Shown piece by piece: positions 9,227 through 18,900 of a stretch of 64,000 nt of DNA. Position numbers and translations under genes: made by a program. Source of the DNA: an uncultured Sutterella sp. (GTDB lineage Bacteria; Pseudomonadota; Gammaproteobacteria; Burkholderiales; Burkholderiaceae_F); assembly GCA_958347955.1 (NCBI GenBank), contig CATVXH010000003.1, positions 124,001-188,000 of the forward strand, in the 5' to 3' direction. The notes under the pieces are model-generated. The model made no database searches. It saw nothing but the letters and a program-made list of their open reading frames with translations, and was not told where the DNA came from. Each line of letters begins with the position of its first letter. Position 1 is the stretch's first letter.

Positions 9227-9856
9227 ATGCAAGAAGATACGACCAAGAGTACTGAAGTTAAACAGGAAAACGAGCAGGGCGGTTGCCAAAATCCCCAATG
9301 CGACAAAGCACAGCAGGATTGTTGCGATCAAAATGCTCAGGATCAAAGCTGTGAGCAAGCCCAGTCGGAGCCGGTCCAAACCGAACAGGCTCCTCAAGAA
9401 CCCTCTGTGGAAGAACTTCTGGCCGCCGCCAAGGAAGAAAACGCCAAATTGCAAGATCTCTACATGCGCGCGTTGGCTGAAGCGGAAAACGCCCGTCGCC
9501 GCGCGGAAGAGTCCGTTGAAAAAGCTCATAAATTCGGTGTCGAAAAATTTGCGAAGAATCTCTTGCCGGTGCTCGACAGCTTAGAAAAGGCACTGGAACT
9601 TTCTCAAACCCCTGACGATCCCATGATGCAGGGAGTCCAGGCGACCTATCGCCAGTTTGTTCAGGCGATGCAAATGAGTGGCATGACCGAGATCAATCCA
9701 GTGGGTGAAAAGTTTGACCCAACCCGTCATCAAGCCATCGCCATGGTGCCCGCTCAGGAAGGTCAGACCAGCGGTCAAGTGGCTCAAGTGTTCCAGCGCG
9801 GTTGGCTGATCAGTGATCGAGTGCTTCGAGCCGCTATGGTGAGCGTTGTTCAATAA
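9227..9856 (+). CDS. grpE: nucleotide exchange factor GrpE
   Basis: GrpE releases ADP from DnaK in the chaperone cycle. The protein has 209 residues. A disordered N-terminal 60 residues rich in Gln, Glu and Asp leads into the long coiled coil (ELLAAAKEENAKLQDLYMRALAEAEN) and the beta-wing domain ending QVFQRGWLISDRVLRAAMVSV. The N-terminal tail is odd: it carries five cysteines (residues 20, 25, 32, 33 and 42), which GrpE tails normally lack. It has a sigma-32 promoter of its own and is followed by dnaK with its own promoter. Confidence 0.96.
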   Translation: MQEDTTKSTEVKQENEQGGCQNPQCDKAQQDCCDQNAQDQSCEQAQSEPVQTEQAPQEPSVEELLAAAKEENAKLQDLYMRALAEAENARRRAEESVEKAHKFGVEKFAKNLLPVLDSLEKALELSQTPDDPMMQGVQATYRQFVQAMQMSGMTEINPVGEKFDPTRHQAIAMVPAQEGQTSGQVAQVFQRGWLISDRVLRAAMVSVVQ

Positions 9857-9910
9857 CCTATTGAAAATAAAAGAAACTTTTTTAGAGTGCAATTATTTGT
9901 AAGCGTTGCC

Positions 9911-9938
9911 CTTGAAAGTTTCAACCTTATCCCCATAT
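9911..9938 (+). promoter_or_regulatory. sigma-32 heat-shock promoter of dnaK
   Basis: CTTGAAA at 9911-9917 and CCCCATAT at 9931-9938, with 13 bp between them, match the RpoH consensus almost exactly. The start codon is 81 bp downstream, leaving a short leader that ends in GAAGGAATTTAAAA before the ATG. Confidence 0.9.
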
Positions 9939-10019
9939 TGGGGGTAGAGCGTCGGGAAACACTATGGACAGTTCCCGCCGAAGTAAAGAATTAAGAGTTA
10001 AAAACGAAGGAATTTAAAA

Positions 10020-11927
10020 ATGGCAAAGATTATTGGTATTGACTTAGGTACGACGAACTCCGCCGTTGCCGTCATGGAAGGTGACAAGATTCATGTGATT
10101 GAAAACAGCGAAGGCGCCCGCACAACGCCGTCCATCGTTGCCTATATGGAAAACGGTGAAGTGCTGGTCGGCGCCACCGCAAAGCGTCAGGCTGTGACCA
10201 ATCCGAAGAACACCCTTTTTGCTGTCAAGCGTTTGATCGGTCGTCGTTTTGATGACGCGGAAGTGCAACGCGATATCGCGTTAATGCCTTTCTCTATTTC
10301 TCGCGCTGAAAACGGTGACGCTTGGGTGAGCGTGTTGGATGGCAAGAAGTTGGCTCCGCAACAGGTTTCCGCTGAAGTGTTGCGCAAGATGAAGCAAACG
10401 GCTGAAGATTATCTTGGCGAAACCGTGAGCGAAGCGGTGATTACTGTTCCTGCTTACTTTAACGACAGCCAACGTCAGGCCACAAAGGACGCAGGCCGTA
10501 TCGCCGGTCTTGAAGTCAAGCGTATCATCAATGAACCGACCGCCGCCGCTTTGGCTTTCGGTCTTGACAAGGCCGGCAAGGGTGATAAGAAGATCGCTGT
10601 GTACGACTTGGGTGGCGGCACATTCGATATTTCTATCATTGACTTGGCTGATGTCGACGGTGACAAGCAGTTTGAAGTGCTTTCGACCAACGGTGATACG
10701 TTCTTGGGCGGTGAAGACTTTGACCAACGTATCGTTGATTATTTGATCTCTGAATTCAAGAAAGACACGGGCGTTGACTTGAGCAAGGACATTATCGCTT
10801 TGCAACGCTTGAAGGATGCCGCTGAAAAGGCCAAGATCGAGTTGTCGAGCCGCCAGGAAACGGAAGTGAACCTTCCTTACATCACTGCCGATGCAACGGG
10901 CCCGAAGCACTTGAATGTCAACCTGACGCGCGCCCGCTTTGAGAGCATGGTGGAAGATTTGATCGCCCGCACGATTGAACCTTGCCGCAAGGCTTTGGCT
11001 GATGCCGGTTGCTCCAAGAGCGATATTACTGACGTGATCTTGGTGGGTGGTCAATCCCGTATGCCGAAGGTTCAGGAAACGGTTCGTGAATTCTTCGGTC
11101 AAGAACCGCGCAAGGATGTCAACCCGGATGAAGCCGTGGCTATCGGCGCCGCTATTCAAGGCTCTGTGTTGACTGGCGAACGTCATGACGTGCTTTTGTT
11201 GGACGTCACTCCGTTGACTCTCGGTATTGAAACCTTGGGCGGCGTGATGACCTCCATGATCAAGCGCAACACCACGATCCCGACCAAGCACACCCAAGTG
11301 TTCTCGACCGCTGAAGACAATCAGCCTGCCGTGACCATTAAGGTGTATCAAGGCGAACGCGAAATGGCTGCCAGCAACAAGCTTTTGGGTGAATTCAACC
11401 TCGAAGGCATTGCCCCGGCTCCGCGCGGTCTGCCTCAGATTGAAGTGACCTTTGATATTGACGCTAACGGCATCTTGCATGTTTCCGCCAAGGATAAGGC
11501 TACGGGTAAGGAAAACACGATCACCATTAAGGCAAGCTCCGGTTTGAGCGAAGAAGAAATTCAACGCATGGTCAACGACGCCGAAGCCAATAAGGCGGAA
11601 GACCATAAGCGCTTTGAATTGGCTCAGTCCCGCAACGTGGCCGACGCCTCGATTCATCAAGTTCAAAAGACCTTGAAGGATTTGGGCGACAAGGTTGAAA
11701 CCTCTGACCGCATGGCTTGTGAAGACGGTATCAAGAAGGTTGAAGAAGCCATCCGTGGTGAAGATAAGGCCGCTATTGATGCCGCAGTGGAACGTTTGAT
11801 GACCGCCGCTCAAAAGATCGGTGAAAAGTTAAACGCACAAGCTCAGCAGGCTCAACAAGCTCAACCGCAACAAGAAGCCAAGAAGGCCGATGATGACGTG
11901 GTTGATGTGGATGCCAAGGAAAAATAA
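10020..11927 (+). CDS. dnaK: molecular chaperone DnaK (Hsp70)
   Basis: The protein has 635 residues. The ATPase domain opens with [19 protein letters not shown] and has the [12 protein letters not shown] phosphate-binding loop and the VGGQSRMP adenosine motif. The linker [19 protein letters not shown] leads to the substrate-binding domain. The C-terminal lid ends in a Gln/Ala-rich tail and [12 protein letters not shown], close to the standard EEVKD-type end. Codon choice is strongly biased (mostly GAA, AAG and CGT/CGC), as expected for a very highly expressed gene. It works with GrpE (upstream) and DnaJ (downstream). Confidence 0.98.
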   Translation: MAKIIGIDLGTTNSAVAVMEGDKIHVIENSEGARTTPSIVAYMENGEVLVGATAKRQAVTNPKNTLFAVKRLIGRRFDDAEVQRDIALMPFSISRAENGDAWVSVLDGKKLAPQQVSAEVLRKMKQTAEDYLGETVSEAVITVPAYFNDSQRQATKDAGRIAGLEVKRIINEPTAAALAFGLDKAGKGDKKIAVYDLGGGTFDISIIDLADVDGDKQFEVLSTNGDTFLGGEDFDQRIVDYLISEFKKDTGVDLSKDIIALQRLKDAAEKAKIELSSRQETEVNLPYITADATGPKHLNVNLTRARFESMVEDLIARTIEPCRKALADAGCSKSDITDVILVGGQSRMPKVQETVREFFGQEPRKDVNPDEAVAIGAAIQGSVLTGERHDVLLLDVTPLTLGIETLGGVMTSMIKRNTTIPTKHTQVFSTAEDNQPAVTIKVYQGEREMAASNKLLGEFNLEGIAPAPRGLPQIEVTFDIDANGILHVSAKDKATGKENTITIKASSGLSEEEIQRMVNDAEANKAEDHKRFELAQSRNVADASIHQVQKTLKDLGDKVETSDRMACEDGIKKVEEAIRGEDKAAIDAAVERLMTAAQKIGEKLNAQAQQAQQAQPQQEAKKADDDVVDVDAKEK

Positions 11928-11937
11928 TCCGTGAGAA

Positions 11938-11958
11938 TTTGGGGGCTTGTCCCCCAAA
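11938..11958 (+). terminator. GC-rich hairpin between dnaK and dnaJ
   Basis: TTTGGGGG (11938-11945) and CCCCCAAA (11951-11958) form a perfect 8-bp stem with a CTTGT loop, starting 11 bp after the dnaK stop. No T tract follows, so it is more likely a partial attenuator or an mRNA-end stabiliser than a full terminator. That would help keep dnaK above dnaJ. Confidence 0.55.
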
Positions 11959-12057
11959 CTCGTTCCAAACAGGGGTCTTAGAAGCGAGGTTCAAGATCGG
12001 CGATGTCAATGACAACCGGACTTGAACCTATCGCTTTATCGCAAGGGTAGAAAAATA

Positions 12058-13218
12058 ATGAGCGATCGTGATTATTACGAAGTATTGGGAGTAGATAAAA
12101 ACGCCAGCGCGGCCGATATTAAAAAGGCCTACCGGCGCTTAGCCATGAAGTATCACCCCGACCGCAACAACGGGGATAAAGAGGCCGAAGCGAAATTTAA
12201 AGAAATCGGGGAAGCCTATGAAGTGTTGGGCGACGAACAAAAGCGCGCCGCGTACGACCGTTTCGGCAAGGCCGGTGTGAACGGCGCGGCAGGCGGTCAA
12301 GGCGGTTTTGGCGGTTTCGGTCCTGAAGGCTTCGCCGGTGGTTTTGGCAATATGGGTGACCTGGGCGATATCTTTAGTGAATTCTTCGGTCAGGGGATGG
12401 GTGGCGGCAGACGCCATCAGTCCGGTCCTCGCGCCATGAAGGGCGTGGATTTACGTTACGATCTCGAAATTACCCTTGAACAAGCGGCTAAAGGCTACAC
12501 CGCAGAAATCCGAGTCCCGGTTTGGGAAAAGTGCGATGTTTGTGACGGCACAGGCAGTCGTTCAAAGTCCGAACCGAAGACCTGCCCTCACTGTCATGGC
12601 ACGGGTACCGTTTACGCTAAACAAGGCTTTTTCTCTGTCCAGCAGACATGCCCGTATTGCCACGGTTCCGGCACAATGATTGACGATCCCTGTCCCAACT
12701 GTGACGGAACGGGTTACAAGAAGGTCATGAAGACGCTGGAGGTGGAAATTCCCGCCGGCATCAACGCCGGTCAGCGCGTGCGCCTTCAGGGAAAGGGACA
12801 GCCCGGGACCAATGGCGGCCCGGCCGGCGACCTTTACGTAGAAATCAGCATCAAGCCTCATCAAATCTTCCAGCGTGACGGTGATGACCTTCATGTCGAA
12901 TTGCCGATTTCATTTGTGACGGCTTCGCTGGGTGGCGACGTGGATGTGCCGGTCCTTGATGGTGAAACCCGTATCACAATTCCCGAAGGCACGCAAAGCG
13001 GCAAGGTGCTTCGCTTGCGCGGCAAAGGCATTAAGAGCTTGCGTTCGGGCTACATGGGTGATCTTTACATTCATGTTTTCGTGGAAACTCCGGTTAACCT
13101 GACACAAAAACAAAAGGATCTTTTGCGTCAGTTTGGAGAAACGCTTTCTAAGCATGGAGAGAAGCATTCCCCAAAACACGAAAGCTTCATGGATAAGATG
13201 AAGGATCTCTTTAGCTAA
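12058..13218 (+). CDS. dnaJ: co-chaperone DnaJ (Hsp40)
   Basis: The protein has 386 residues from ATG 12058 (AAGGG upstream); the open frame extends 12 codons further but the family starts at [11 protein letters not shown]. The J domain with the HPD triad (YHPDRN) activates the DnaK ATPase. A Gly/Phe-rich linker follows, then four CxxCxGxG zinc repeats beginning with CDVCDGTG, and the C-terminal substrate-binding barrels. No heat-shock promoter is visible directly upstream, so it is probably read through from dnaK past the 11938-11958 hairpin. Confidence 0.97.
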   Translation: MSDRDYYEVLGVDKNASAADIKKAYRRLAMKYHPDRNNGDKEAEAKFKEIGEAYEVLGDEQKRAAYDRFGKAGVNGAAGGQGGFGGFGPEGFAGGFGNMGDLGDIFSEFFGQGMGGGRRHQSGPRAMKGVDLRYDLEITLEQAAKGYTAEIRVPVWEKCDVCDGTGSRSKSEPKTCPHCHGTGTVYAKQGFFSVQQTCPYCHGSGTMIDDPCPNCDGTGYKKVMKTLEVEIPAGINAGQRVRLQGKGQPGTNGGPAGDLYVEISIKPHQIFQRDGDDLHVELPISFVTASLGGDVDVPVLDGETRITIPEGTQSGKVLRLRGKGIKSLRSGYMGDLYIHVFVETPVNLTQKQKDLLRQFGETLSKHGEKHSPKHESFMDKMKDLFS

Positions 13219-13232
13219 AAGCAGAAAGATTT

Positions 13233-13271
13233 AAAAAAACTCCGGTCACATTAACGGATCGGAGTTTTTTT
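13233..13271 (+). terminator. terminator of dnaJ overlapping the end of the PAP2 gene
   Basis: AAAAAAACTCCG (13233-13244) pairs with CGGAGTTTTTTT (13260-13271) in a perfect stem with T runs on both strands. The 3' arm is at the same time the last coding bases of the leftward PAP2 gene, whose stop codon at 13251-13253 lies in the loop. It can end transcription in both directions. Confidence 0.9.
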
Positions 13272-13772
13272 GTGTCTATGAAAGGCAATCCGGTAACCGG
13301 TAAAACCGAAAAGAACACCAAGCGCGGCGCCTACAATAACATCACTGGGATAATGCACAAAAAGATACAGTCTTGAAAAACCCATCAGCGAAGCAAGCAC
13401 CAAGGTGGCAGCGCCCGCTTTCGGATGGCAAAGCAAAAGCGCAAAAGCGGCCGCAAATGCAGCAGCGGTATGTCCGGACGGAAACGAATGGTCGCTTAAG
13501 CAGGCCAGCAACATGTCTTCCGGAACGGTCAAATCACAAGGTCTTTCCCGTCCCACCAATGGTTTGAGGATGAGGTTAACTGCAACAAAATCGATGCCCA
13601 AGGCGATGCTCACGGCAAGCCCCGATCGCCTGAATCCCGGAAGAATCAAAAGAAGCGCTGCCAGCGCAATCCAGATGGCGCCGACGTTACCGAGCGTTGA
13701 AACAAACAGCATGGTCTGATCGAGCCAGTCATTTCTCAAAGATTGAATAAAGTGCAGAAATGTCAGTTCCAT
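13251..13772 (-). CDS. PAP2-family membrane phosphatase
   Basis: The protein has 173 residues and about five or six membrane helices. All three phosphatase motifs are present: KPLVGRERP (KX6RP), SFPSGH (PSGH) and SRLYLFVHYPSD (SRX5HX3D). Enzymes of this type dephosphorylate lipid phosphates at the outer face of the inner membrane, for instance undecaprenyl pyrophosphate or phosphatidylglycerol phosphate. Which lipid is used cannot be read from the sequence. The final four codons lie inside the dnaJ terminator stem. The start ATG at 13772 was kept because it opens on the first amphipathic segment (ELTFLHFIQSLRNDWLD). Confidence 0.88.
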   Translation of the reverse strand: MELTFLHFIQSLRNDWLDQTMLFVSTLGNVGAIWIALAALLLILPGFRRSGLAVSIALGIDFVAVNLILKPLVGRERPCDLTVPEDMLLACLSDHSFPSGHTAAAFAAAFALLLCHPKAGAATLVLASLMGFSRLYLFVHYPSDVIVGAALGVLFGFTGYRIAFHRHKKTPIR

Positions 13773-13789
13773 AGCCGGACAGAATAATT

Positions 13790-13824
13790 AAGCCGTTTTC
13801 AAGCATAGCTGAAAAACGGCTTTT
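13790..13824. terminator. bidirectional terminator between the TDT transporter and PAP2 genes
   Basis: AAGCCGTTTT (13790-13799) is complementary to AAAACGGCTT, closing a loop of about 13 bases, with TTTT at the 3' end. It lies just after the stop of the leftward transporter gene at 13851 and upstream of the PAP2 start. Confidence 0.8.
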
Positions 13825-13850
13825 GAAGTTAACAAGTTTGAAAAACTTTT

Positions 13851-14801
13851 CTATTTTGGATTCCGCGGCAGAATTTTATCGAGGTTCTTTATAAAAAGAA
13901 TGGTCACATAACTGATGATGCACGTGGCCACCAAAAGTTCGAAATTGGCAAGCATCCTTAATTCCCAGGCGTAAAAAGCGCCGATTTCATAATGAGCGAC
14001 AAGGTTGCTCATTTTATAGAGAGCCGTAGCTCCAATGGCCAGCGGGAAGGTGAATGCCGCATAACCGGGAGAAAAAGGCAGTCGCAGGAGCTTAAACAAA
14101 GCCAGATAAATCGACACAGTCATTAGCACGGCAACGCCTAAAAGCACCGCGCAAAGTAGAGGCGAGGGGTTTTCAACGACGGTTAACAGACCGGCCAGAG
14201 AAAGGCTGGCGGGCGCAGCCAAAATGGCGATGGTGGGTTTGGCGGTGTCGGGCACTTGCGCGTAAAACATGAAACGGTAGATCATCACAGGCAGCATGAC
14301 GGCATAGGACACAATGCCAATCGTGAGCAGAATTTGAGCCGGACCGTACCACTCAGGCGACGGGCAGGCCACATCGGCCACAATGATGCCGACTGGCGGA
14401 ATAAACCAGCTGGGAACCATGTGCTGCATTTGGCGTTCTCGCATACGGAAAACCGTAAAAGCACACAAAAAGAGCAGGTGAACGACGACCGCCGCAAGCC
14501 ACAGGTATTCACCAATTAAGGGGAAATAATTGCCGATGGCTTTAGAGACTACCATGGTGGCCATGGCAAAGGTGGGAACGATACTGCCTAAAACCGGGTG
14601 ACGCAGGTCCGTAATCAGGGTGTCAGCGTGAAAAACGAAGCGAGTCAGCAGTAGGCAGAGCAAAACAACAGCGATGCCGGCGCCGATTAATTGCCCCCAA
14701 CCGTTTAGCGGCACGGCGTTTTCCATGGACCAACCCAGACTGGAGATGCCGAGCGCGAGGCCGGCAACCGGGGTCGGTAAGGCTCGTACGCGTTTAATCA
14801 T
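13851..14801 (-). CDS. TDT-family transporter (tellurite-resistance/dicarboxylate, SLAC1/TehA-like)
   Basis: The protein has 316 residues and about ten hydrophobic helices. Features of the TDT family include the opening PTPVAGLALGISSLGW, the segment PTFAMATMVVSKAIG after the second helix pair, VPSWFIPPVGIIVADV, and PGYAAFTFPLAIGATALYK near the end. TDT members form anion channels or exporters; TehA and the plant channel SLAC1 are the known structures. The name tellurite resistance is historical, and the substrate here is unknown. It is flanked by terminators and seems to stand alone. Confidence 0.82.
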   Translation of the reverse strand: MIKRVRALPTPVAGLALGISSLGWSMENAVPLNGWGQLIGAGIAVVLLCLLLTRFVFHADTLITDLRHPVLGSIVPTFAMATMVVSKAIGNYFPLIGEYLWLAAVVVHLLFLCAFTVFRMRERQMQHMVPSWFIPPVGIIVADVACPSPEWYGPAQILLTIGIVSYAVMLPVMIYRFMFYAQVPDTAKPTIAILAAPASLSLAGLLTVVENPSPLLCAVLLGVAVLMTVSIYLALFKLLRLPFSPGYAAFTFPLAIGATALYKMSNLVAHYEIGAFYAWELRMLANFELLVATCIISYVTILFIKNLDKILPRNPK

Positions 14802-14890
14802 GTTTTTTCCTGAAATTCATAAAAATTGAGGGATTATATCAGCCGCTTGAAAACTGTAGGCCAAAAGACGCCCCTCTGTCTGAACAAAGA

Positions 14891-14910
14891 ACGGGACGTT
14901 GTCGTCCCGT
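14891..14910 (-). terminator. hairpin after the second VWA-OmpA gene
   Basis: ACGGGACG (14891-14898) and CGTCCCGT (14903-14910) form a perfect 8-bp stem with a TTGT loop, 35 bp past the leftward stop codon at 14945. On the minus strand TCTTTGTTC follows, a weak U tract, so termination strength is uncertain. Confidence 0.55.
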
Positions 14911-14944
14911 GTCAGATGTAGCCCTAAAAGTAGTTCAATTTCAG

Positions 14945-15985
14945 TTAGTTTGAGAAAATAATCTCAGCTCGGCGGTTGGCGTAACGTCCTTCTGGGGTTT
15001 GATTATTGTATTTAAAGGACTTTCCTTTACCCCTGACCGTGATGCGATCGGCATCCACGCCGTTTTGAATCAGATAATTTTTAACGGCTTGGGCGCGGCG
15101 AGCTGATAACTTCTTGTTATAGGAGTCTGATCCCACCGAATCGGTCCAACCCTGAATCAGAAGAGCGTCGGTTATCGGACGACTCTTCACGGCTTTAAGA
15201 GCTTGTCTCAAAATATCCCGACTCTTTTGATCCAATGTCGCCTTATCAAAAGCGAAGTTAATGCCTTTGAGCTCAATGCGTTCATCGCAGCGATTGAAAA
15301 TCGCGGCCGATACAAAGTCATTGAAGAACTTTTCGTCACTGACTAGTGTTTCCAGATTGATGATCGGCATGAAAGTTTGACCATTTAATGCATTGACTTG
15401 ATCCTTATTGTCATTGATATAGGCTGCGCTTACGATGAATAAGCGAGCATTGGGATTTATTTTTCGATAATCCGAGAGGACTTTTACCGGGTCATTTATT
15501 CCCTCTGTAAAACCTCCATCTGTGATGAAGATAACCGTGTTTTTGCCGGAGACAGTCTGACGGAAGTGCTGATTCGCACGTTCACTGACCAGTGTAGGAC
15601 GACCGAAAACTTCCATGTTGGAATTAAATTTTTCCCGAGTCAGTGTTTTGTATTCAATGCCAGTACGTTCTGCCAATGGAGCAAGCTCAGCAAAAGGGGC
15701 AATTGAGTAAAGACTGGAATTCATTTTATTTGTCCCAATCTTGTCTCCAATTTTTTCAATAAGAGTCTTCGCCGCTGTAGAAATTTTTTCGCTATTGATC
15801 TCGGCATTATCTTTAAGCTCCGCCCTATCTTTGGCATCGCCAAAAGTCTGCATCATTGAACCGGAAGCATCAATCACAATAGCGAACGAATCGGTTTTCG
15901 GTCCACATATTTCTGTTGCTTGCACAGAAGCAAATGCCATCATAAAAAGGGTAGTTAATAATGTTTTTTTTATTTTTGATTGCAT
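14945..15985 (-). CDS. secreted VWA-OmpA protein, second copy, next to the autotransporter
   Basis: The protein has 346 residues. A signal peptide (MQSKIKKTLLTTLFMMAFASVQA) is followed by a Cys-Gly pair near the mature N-terminus. A VWA domain with DASGS at residues 39-43 and FITDGG later comes next, and a second Cys in FNRCDE sits just before the OmpA domain. That domain holds FAFDKATLD, GWTDSVGSDSYN and the final NRRAEIIF, the peptidoglycan-binding pattern. The order of domains and the flanking cysteines match the protein at 4890-5933. The start lies five bases after the autotransporter stop and has no clear Shine-Dalgarno sequence, so translational coupling is likely. A periplasmic partner of the autotransporter is an inference. 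Confidence 0.85.
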   Translation of the reverse strand: MQSKIKKTLLTTLFMMAFASVQATEICGPKTDSFAIVIDASGSMMQTFGDAKDRAELKDNAEINSEKISTAAKTLIEKIGDKIGTNKMNSSLYSIAPFAELAPLAERTGIEYKTLTREKFNSNMEVFGRPTLVSERANQHFRQTVSGKNTVIFITDGGFTEGINDPVKVLSDYRKINPNARLFIVSAAYINDNKDQVNALNGQTFMPIINLETLVSDEKFFNDFVSAAIFNRCDERIELKGINFAFDKATLDQKSRDILRQALKAVKSRPITDALLIQGWTDSVGSDSYNKKLSARRAQAVKNYLIQNGVDADRITVRGKGKSFKYNNQTPEGRYANRRAEIIFSN

Positions 15986-15990
15986 GTCAT

Positions 15991-18900
15991 TTAAAAGTTG
16001 TATTTCAGCCCCAGGCTGATGTCATAGTCTTTGGAGTATCCGTCGCCTTTTTCACGAGAGAGTTCGCCAAAAAGACGAAGATTTTGGGAGAGTTGCCAGT
16101 CCACGTTAATACCGTAATACGCGCGTGTTCCTGCGAAATCATCAGCTTTTATAGACTGTTTAACGTTATCAACACCCGTATAACGAATTGTTTGATCGCC
16201 TCCCAAGAATTCATGTTTTACGCCACCGATCAAACCAATCTGAAAATAGCGACGGTCTAAATCATCGAGTGTGCCGTAATTGAATTTTTTGCCAATAACC
16301 AATCCAGCGCGACCGGTTAAGAAATCTGCATCGCCTTGTTCAACTTTCATGTTGGAGGAGGTCAGATAATCAGCCCCTTGAGCACGGAAGTAACTTAATT
16401 CAATCTGCGGTTCAATTAACCAATGACTGTAATTGATTCGGTCATCTCCACCCTGATTATTGAAGCTAAACATATGACCGGTTTCAAAGGAAACGCCGTA
16501 CCCCCATGTGTGGTAATCGGCTTTAACTGTTTTTAAAGAGGTATTACTTAATCCTGAAAGCTCTTGTTCGTAACGCCCGGCCTGCAAAACGATATCGGCG
16601 TAACTGCCGGACTCATGCATCCATGTTGCATAGGCTTTCACTGAATACTCTTCCATTTCTCCGTTCGCTCCCCCAGCAATGCCTAATCCACTTTGATCGG
16701 AAGTGCCATAACGGAAAGCTGCACCAATGAGCCAAGAACTGGTTTCTGTTGTTCCGACTAATTTATCGAAACCGACATTAATACCGTAGGCTTCTTGTTT
16801 GAAACCTCGGCTTTGATTGCCGTTAACTCGATCTTGTTTGGCAAAAGCTTTTGCCCAAAGACCATCTTGAGCGCCATAGCGGACCTCGCCAATGCGCTTG
16901 CGGAGATCCTCCATGTCGGCCATGTACGCCAAAGCCTGTCCTGTGGAGGTGCCGATAGCGAGGTTATCATTGACTTCTGGGGGAGTGGAAGAGGCTTCAG
17001 AATCCGGCACGCGCACAAGTAACCAATCTCCGGCCTCGCCGTTACTGCTGTTATCTAATGCCCATAACTGATCCTGATCGCTTTTATCAATGTTGCTCTT
17101 ATCGCTATCGGGTAAAAATTTCCAAGTCCATGAACTCAACATGCCATCGCCGGTCAGATATTTGAATCCGCCCGGATTATTGATGGTCATCGAACCGTCT
17201 TCTTGTCGAATGAGGTAGTGCTCAGTGTATAGCTTGTCACTCAGGTCACCAGGATTGTCAAAATGAACATATCCAACATAGGTGCCGTTAACCCTATCTG
17301 CTTCAATGAAATCCAAATCGCCACTTTGCTCATTACCTAAATCGATGTTCAGATAAATATCGCCAAAAGAACTTTGCGCAGAACCCAATTGTTTCATTTG
17401 GACTTTTTTATAAACACGGTCACTATCCTGAGGATCTGCCCAGGCAAGGTTCAGAGTTCCACCATACATGTCCAAATTCGTCAATGTGGAATTGCCCGTG
17501 ACGTTCCATTGAGCTTTTCCATTTGAATTTTTGGTTTCTGAGGAGCCCAAAGTTAAATTGATTTCACCGACAAGTGATGAGGATATCGAGGTTAGGCCTG
17601 TAAATGTCCCATTCTGAAAACTAAGAGAGGCTTGACCTTTAGACGATGCTGATATATTTCCATTGATTTGGGCCATAGCGTTGGAAGCGTCAATCACAAC
17701 ACGAGAACCTTCACCTTCGGATTCAATGAAATTCTTTTCTGAATTTACAATTAACTGATCTTTGGCTTTAAGGGTAATACTTCCTTGGTCAGAGGCGTAA
17801 AAAGCTGTCGCATTGCCAGCTTCTATATCGACATTGTCTGCGTCAATATCGATACAACCTTTGGCGTATTGGGAAGAGGTGTAAGAAGATGCATAAACGC
17901 CATAGCCCGAGTTTACTTTGGTTTCAAATGTGCCGATATCTTTGAGTTTAAGGTTTGAACTCACAGCTCTAATACCGTATACAACTGCGGATTTATCTAC
18001 ATCGGTCAAATCAAGTGACACCAAGTCGTAATTTTGTACCAATAAAAGACCACTTTTAGTTGATGCATCAGAAAGCAAACCGCTTACTTTTTTACCCTTT
18101 AATTTATCAGTTGCGGTTATCTCCACTGATAAAAATTGTCCGTTTTGTAATGTAGTTTTTGTAGAGCTCGCATTGTAAATGCCAGCCATACCGTTTGAAT
18201 CGGTAGGACCATACCATGGATCAGTTATTTCAGCATCGCGATTAAGATTAATAGCCACCGAGGTGTTTTCAATCGTATTTTCACTATTGTTATTCTTAGC
18301 AGAAATTCCGGCTAGGGAGGCATTAATCAAGAGCTGACTTTGAGTGGCATCTTTACCTTGGGCGTTAAATTGGGCGTTGGTGGTTTCCATATAAATGCCG
18401 GTTTCTGCTTCGATCGACATAATTTGGTTAAAGGAAGCATCAACTGTAGGGTTTGAAGTCCCTGATCCGTCTAGATGGAATCCAAGTCCCTTAAGGACTC
18501 CGTCTGAGGATTTATTTGATATGTAAACCGAGTTGCCGGATAGGTCTAAGTTTCGTCTGTAATTAAGGTATACCGCTCCGTAATTTGAATTGTCTGTTTC
18601 AATGGACACGGTATCCTCAGCGGAAAGATTGACAGTTAATGAATTCGATTCTGAGGAGCTACCGCTATTTTCGACTCGACCAGTTAAGAAAATATTTTTT
18701 CCTTGGACTGAAATGCCAGCTTGGTCTTTGTTATATGTCACTGTTCTTAAACTGATTGCCTTGCTTGTTTTGTTGGCGTTGATATCAACATCGCCTTTTG
18801 CAGAAAGGTTAACCCAACCATTACCATAAGAATCAATACCGTAACCGTTTTGACTCGTGATCGTAATATTGTCAAGAGCGTCGATATTAACTTCACTTCC

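Noticed and set aside
10281..11813. 510-codon open frame on the strand opposite dnaK
   Set aside because: It is the well-known shadow frame that arises opposite highly biased dnaK genes. It has no ribosome binding site and its translation follows from dnaK codon use.
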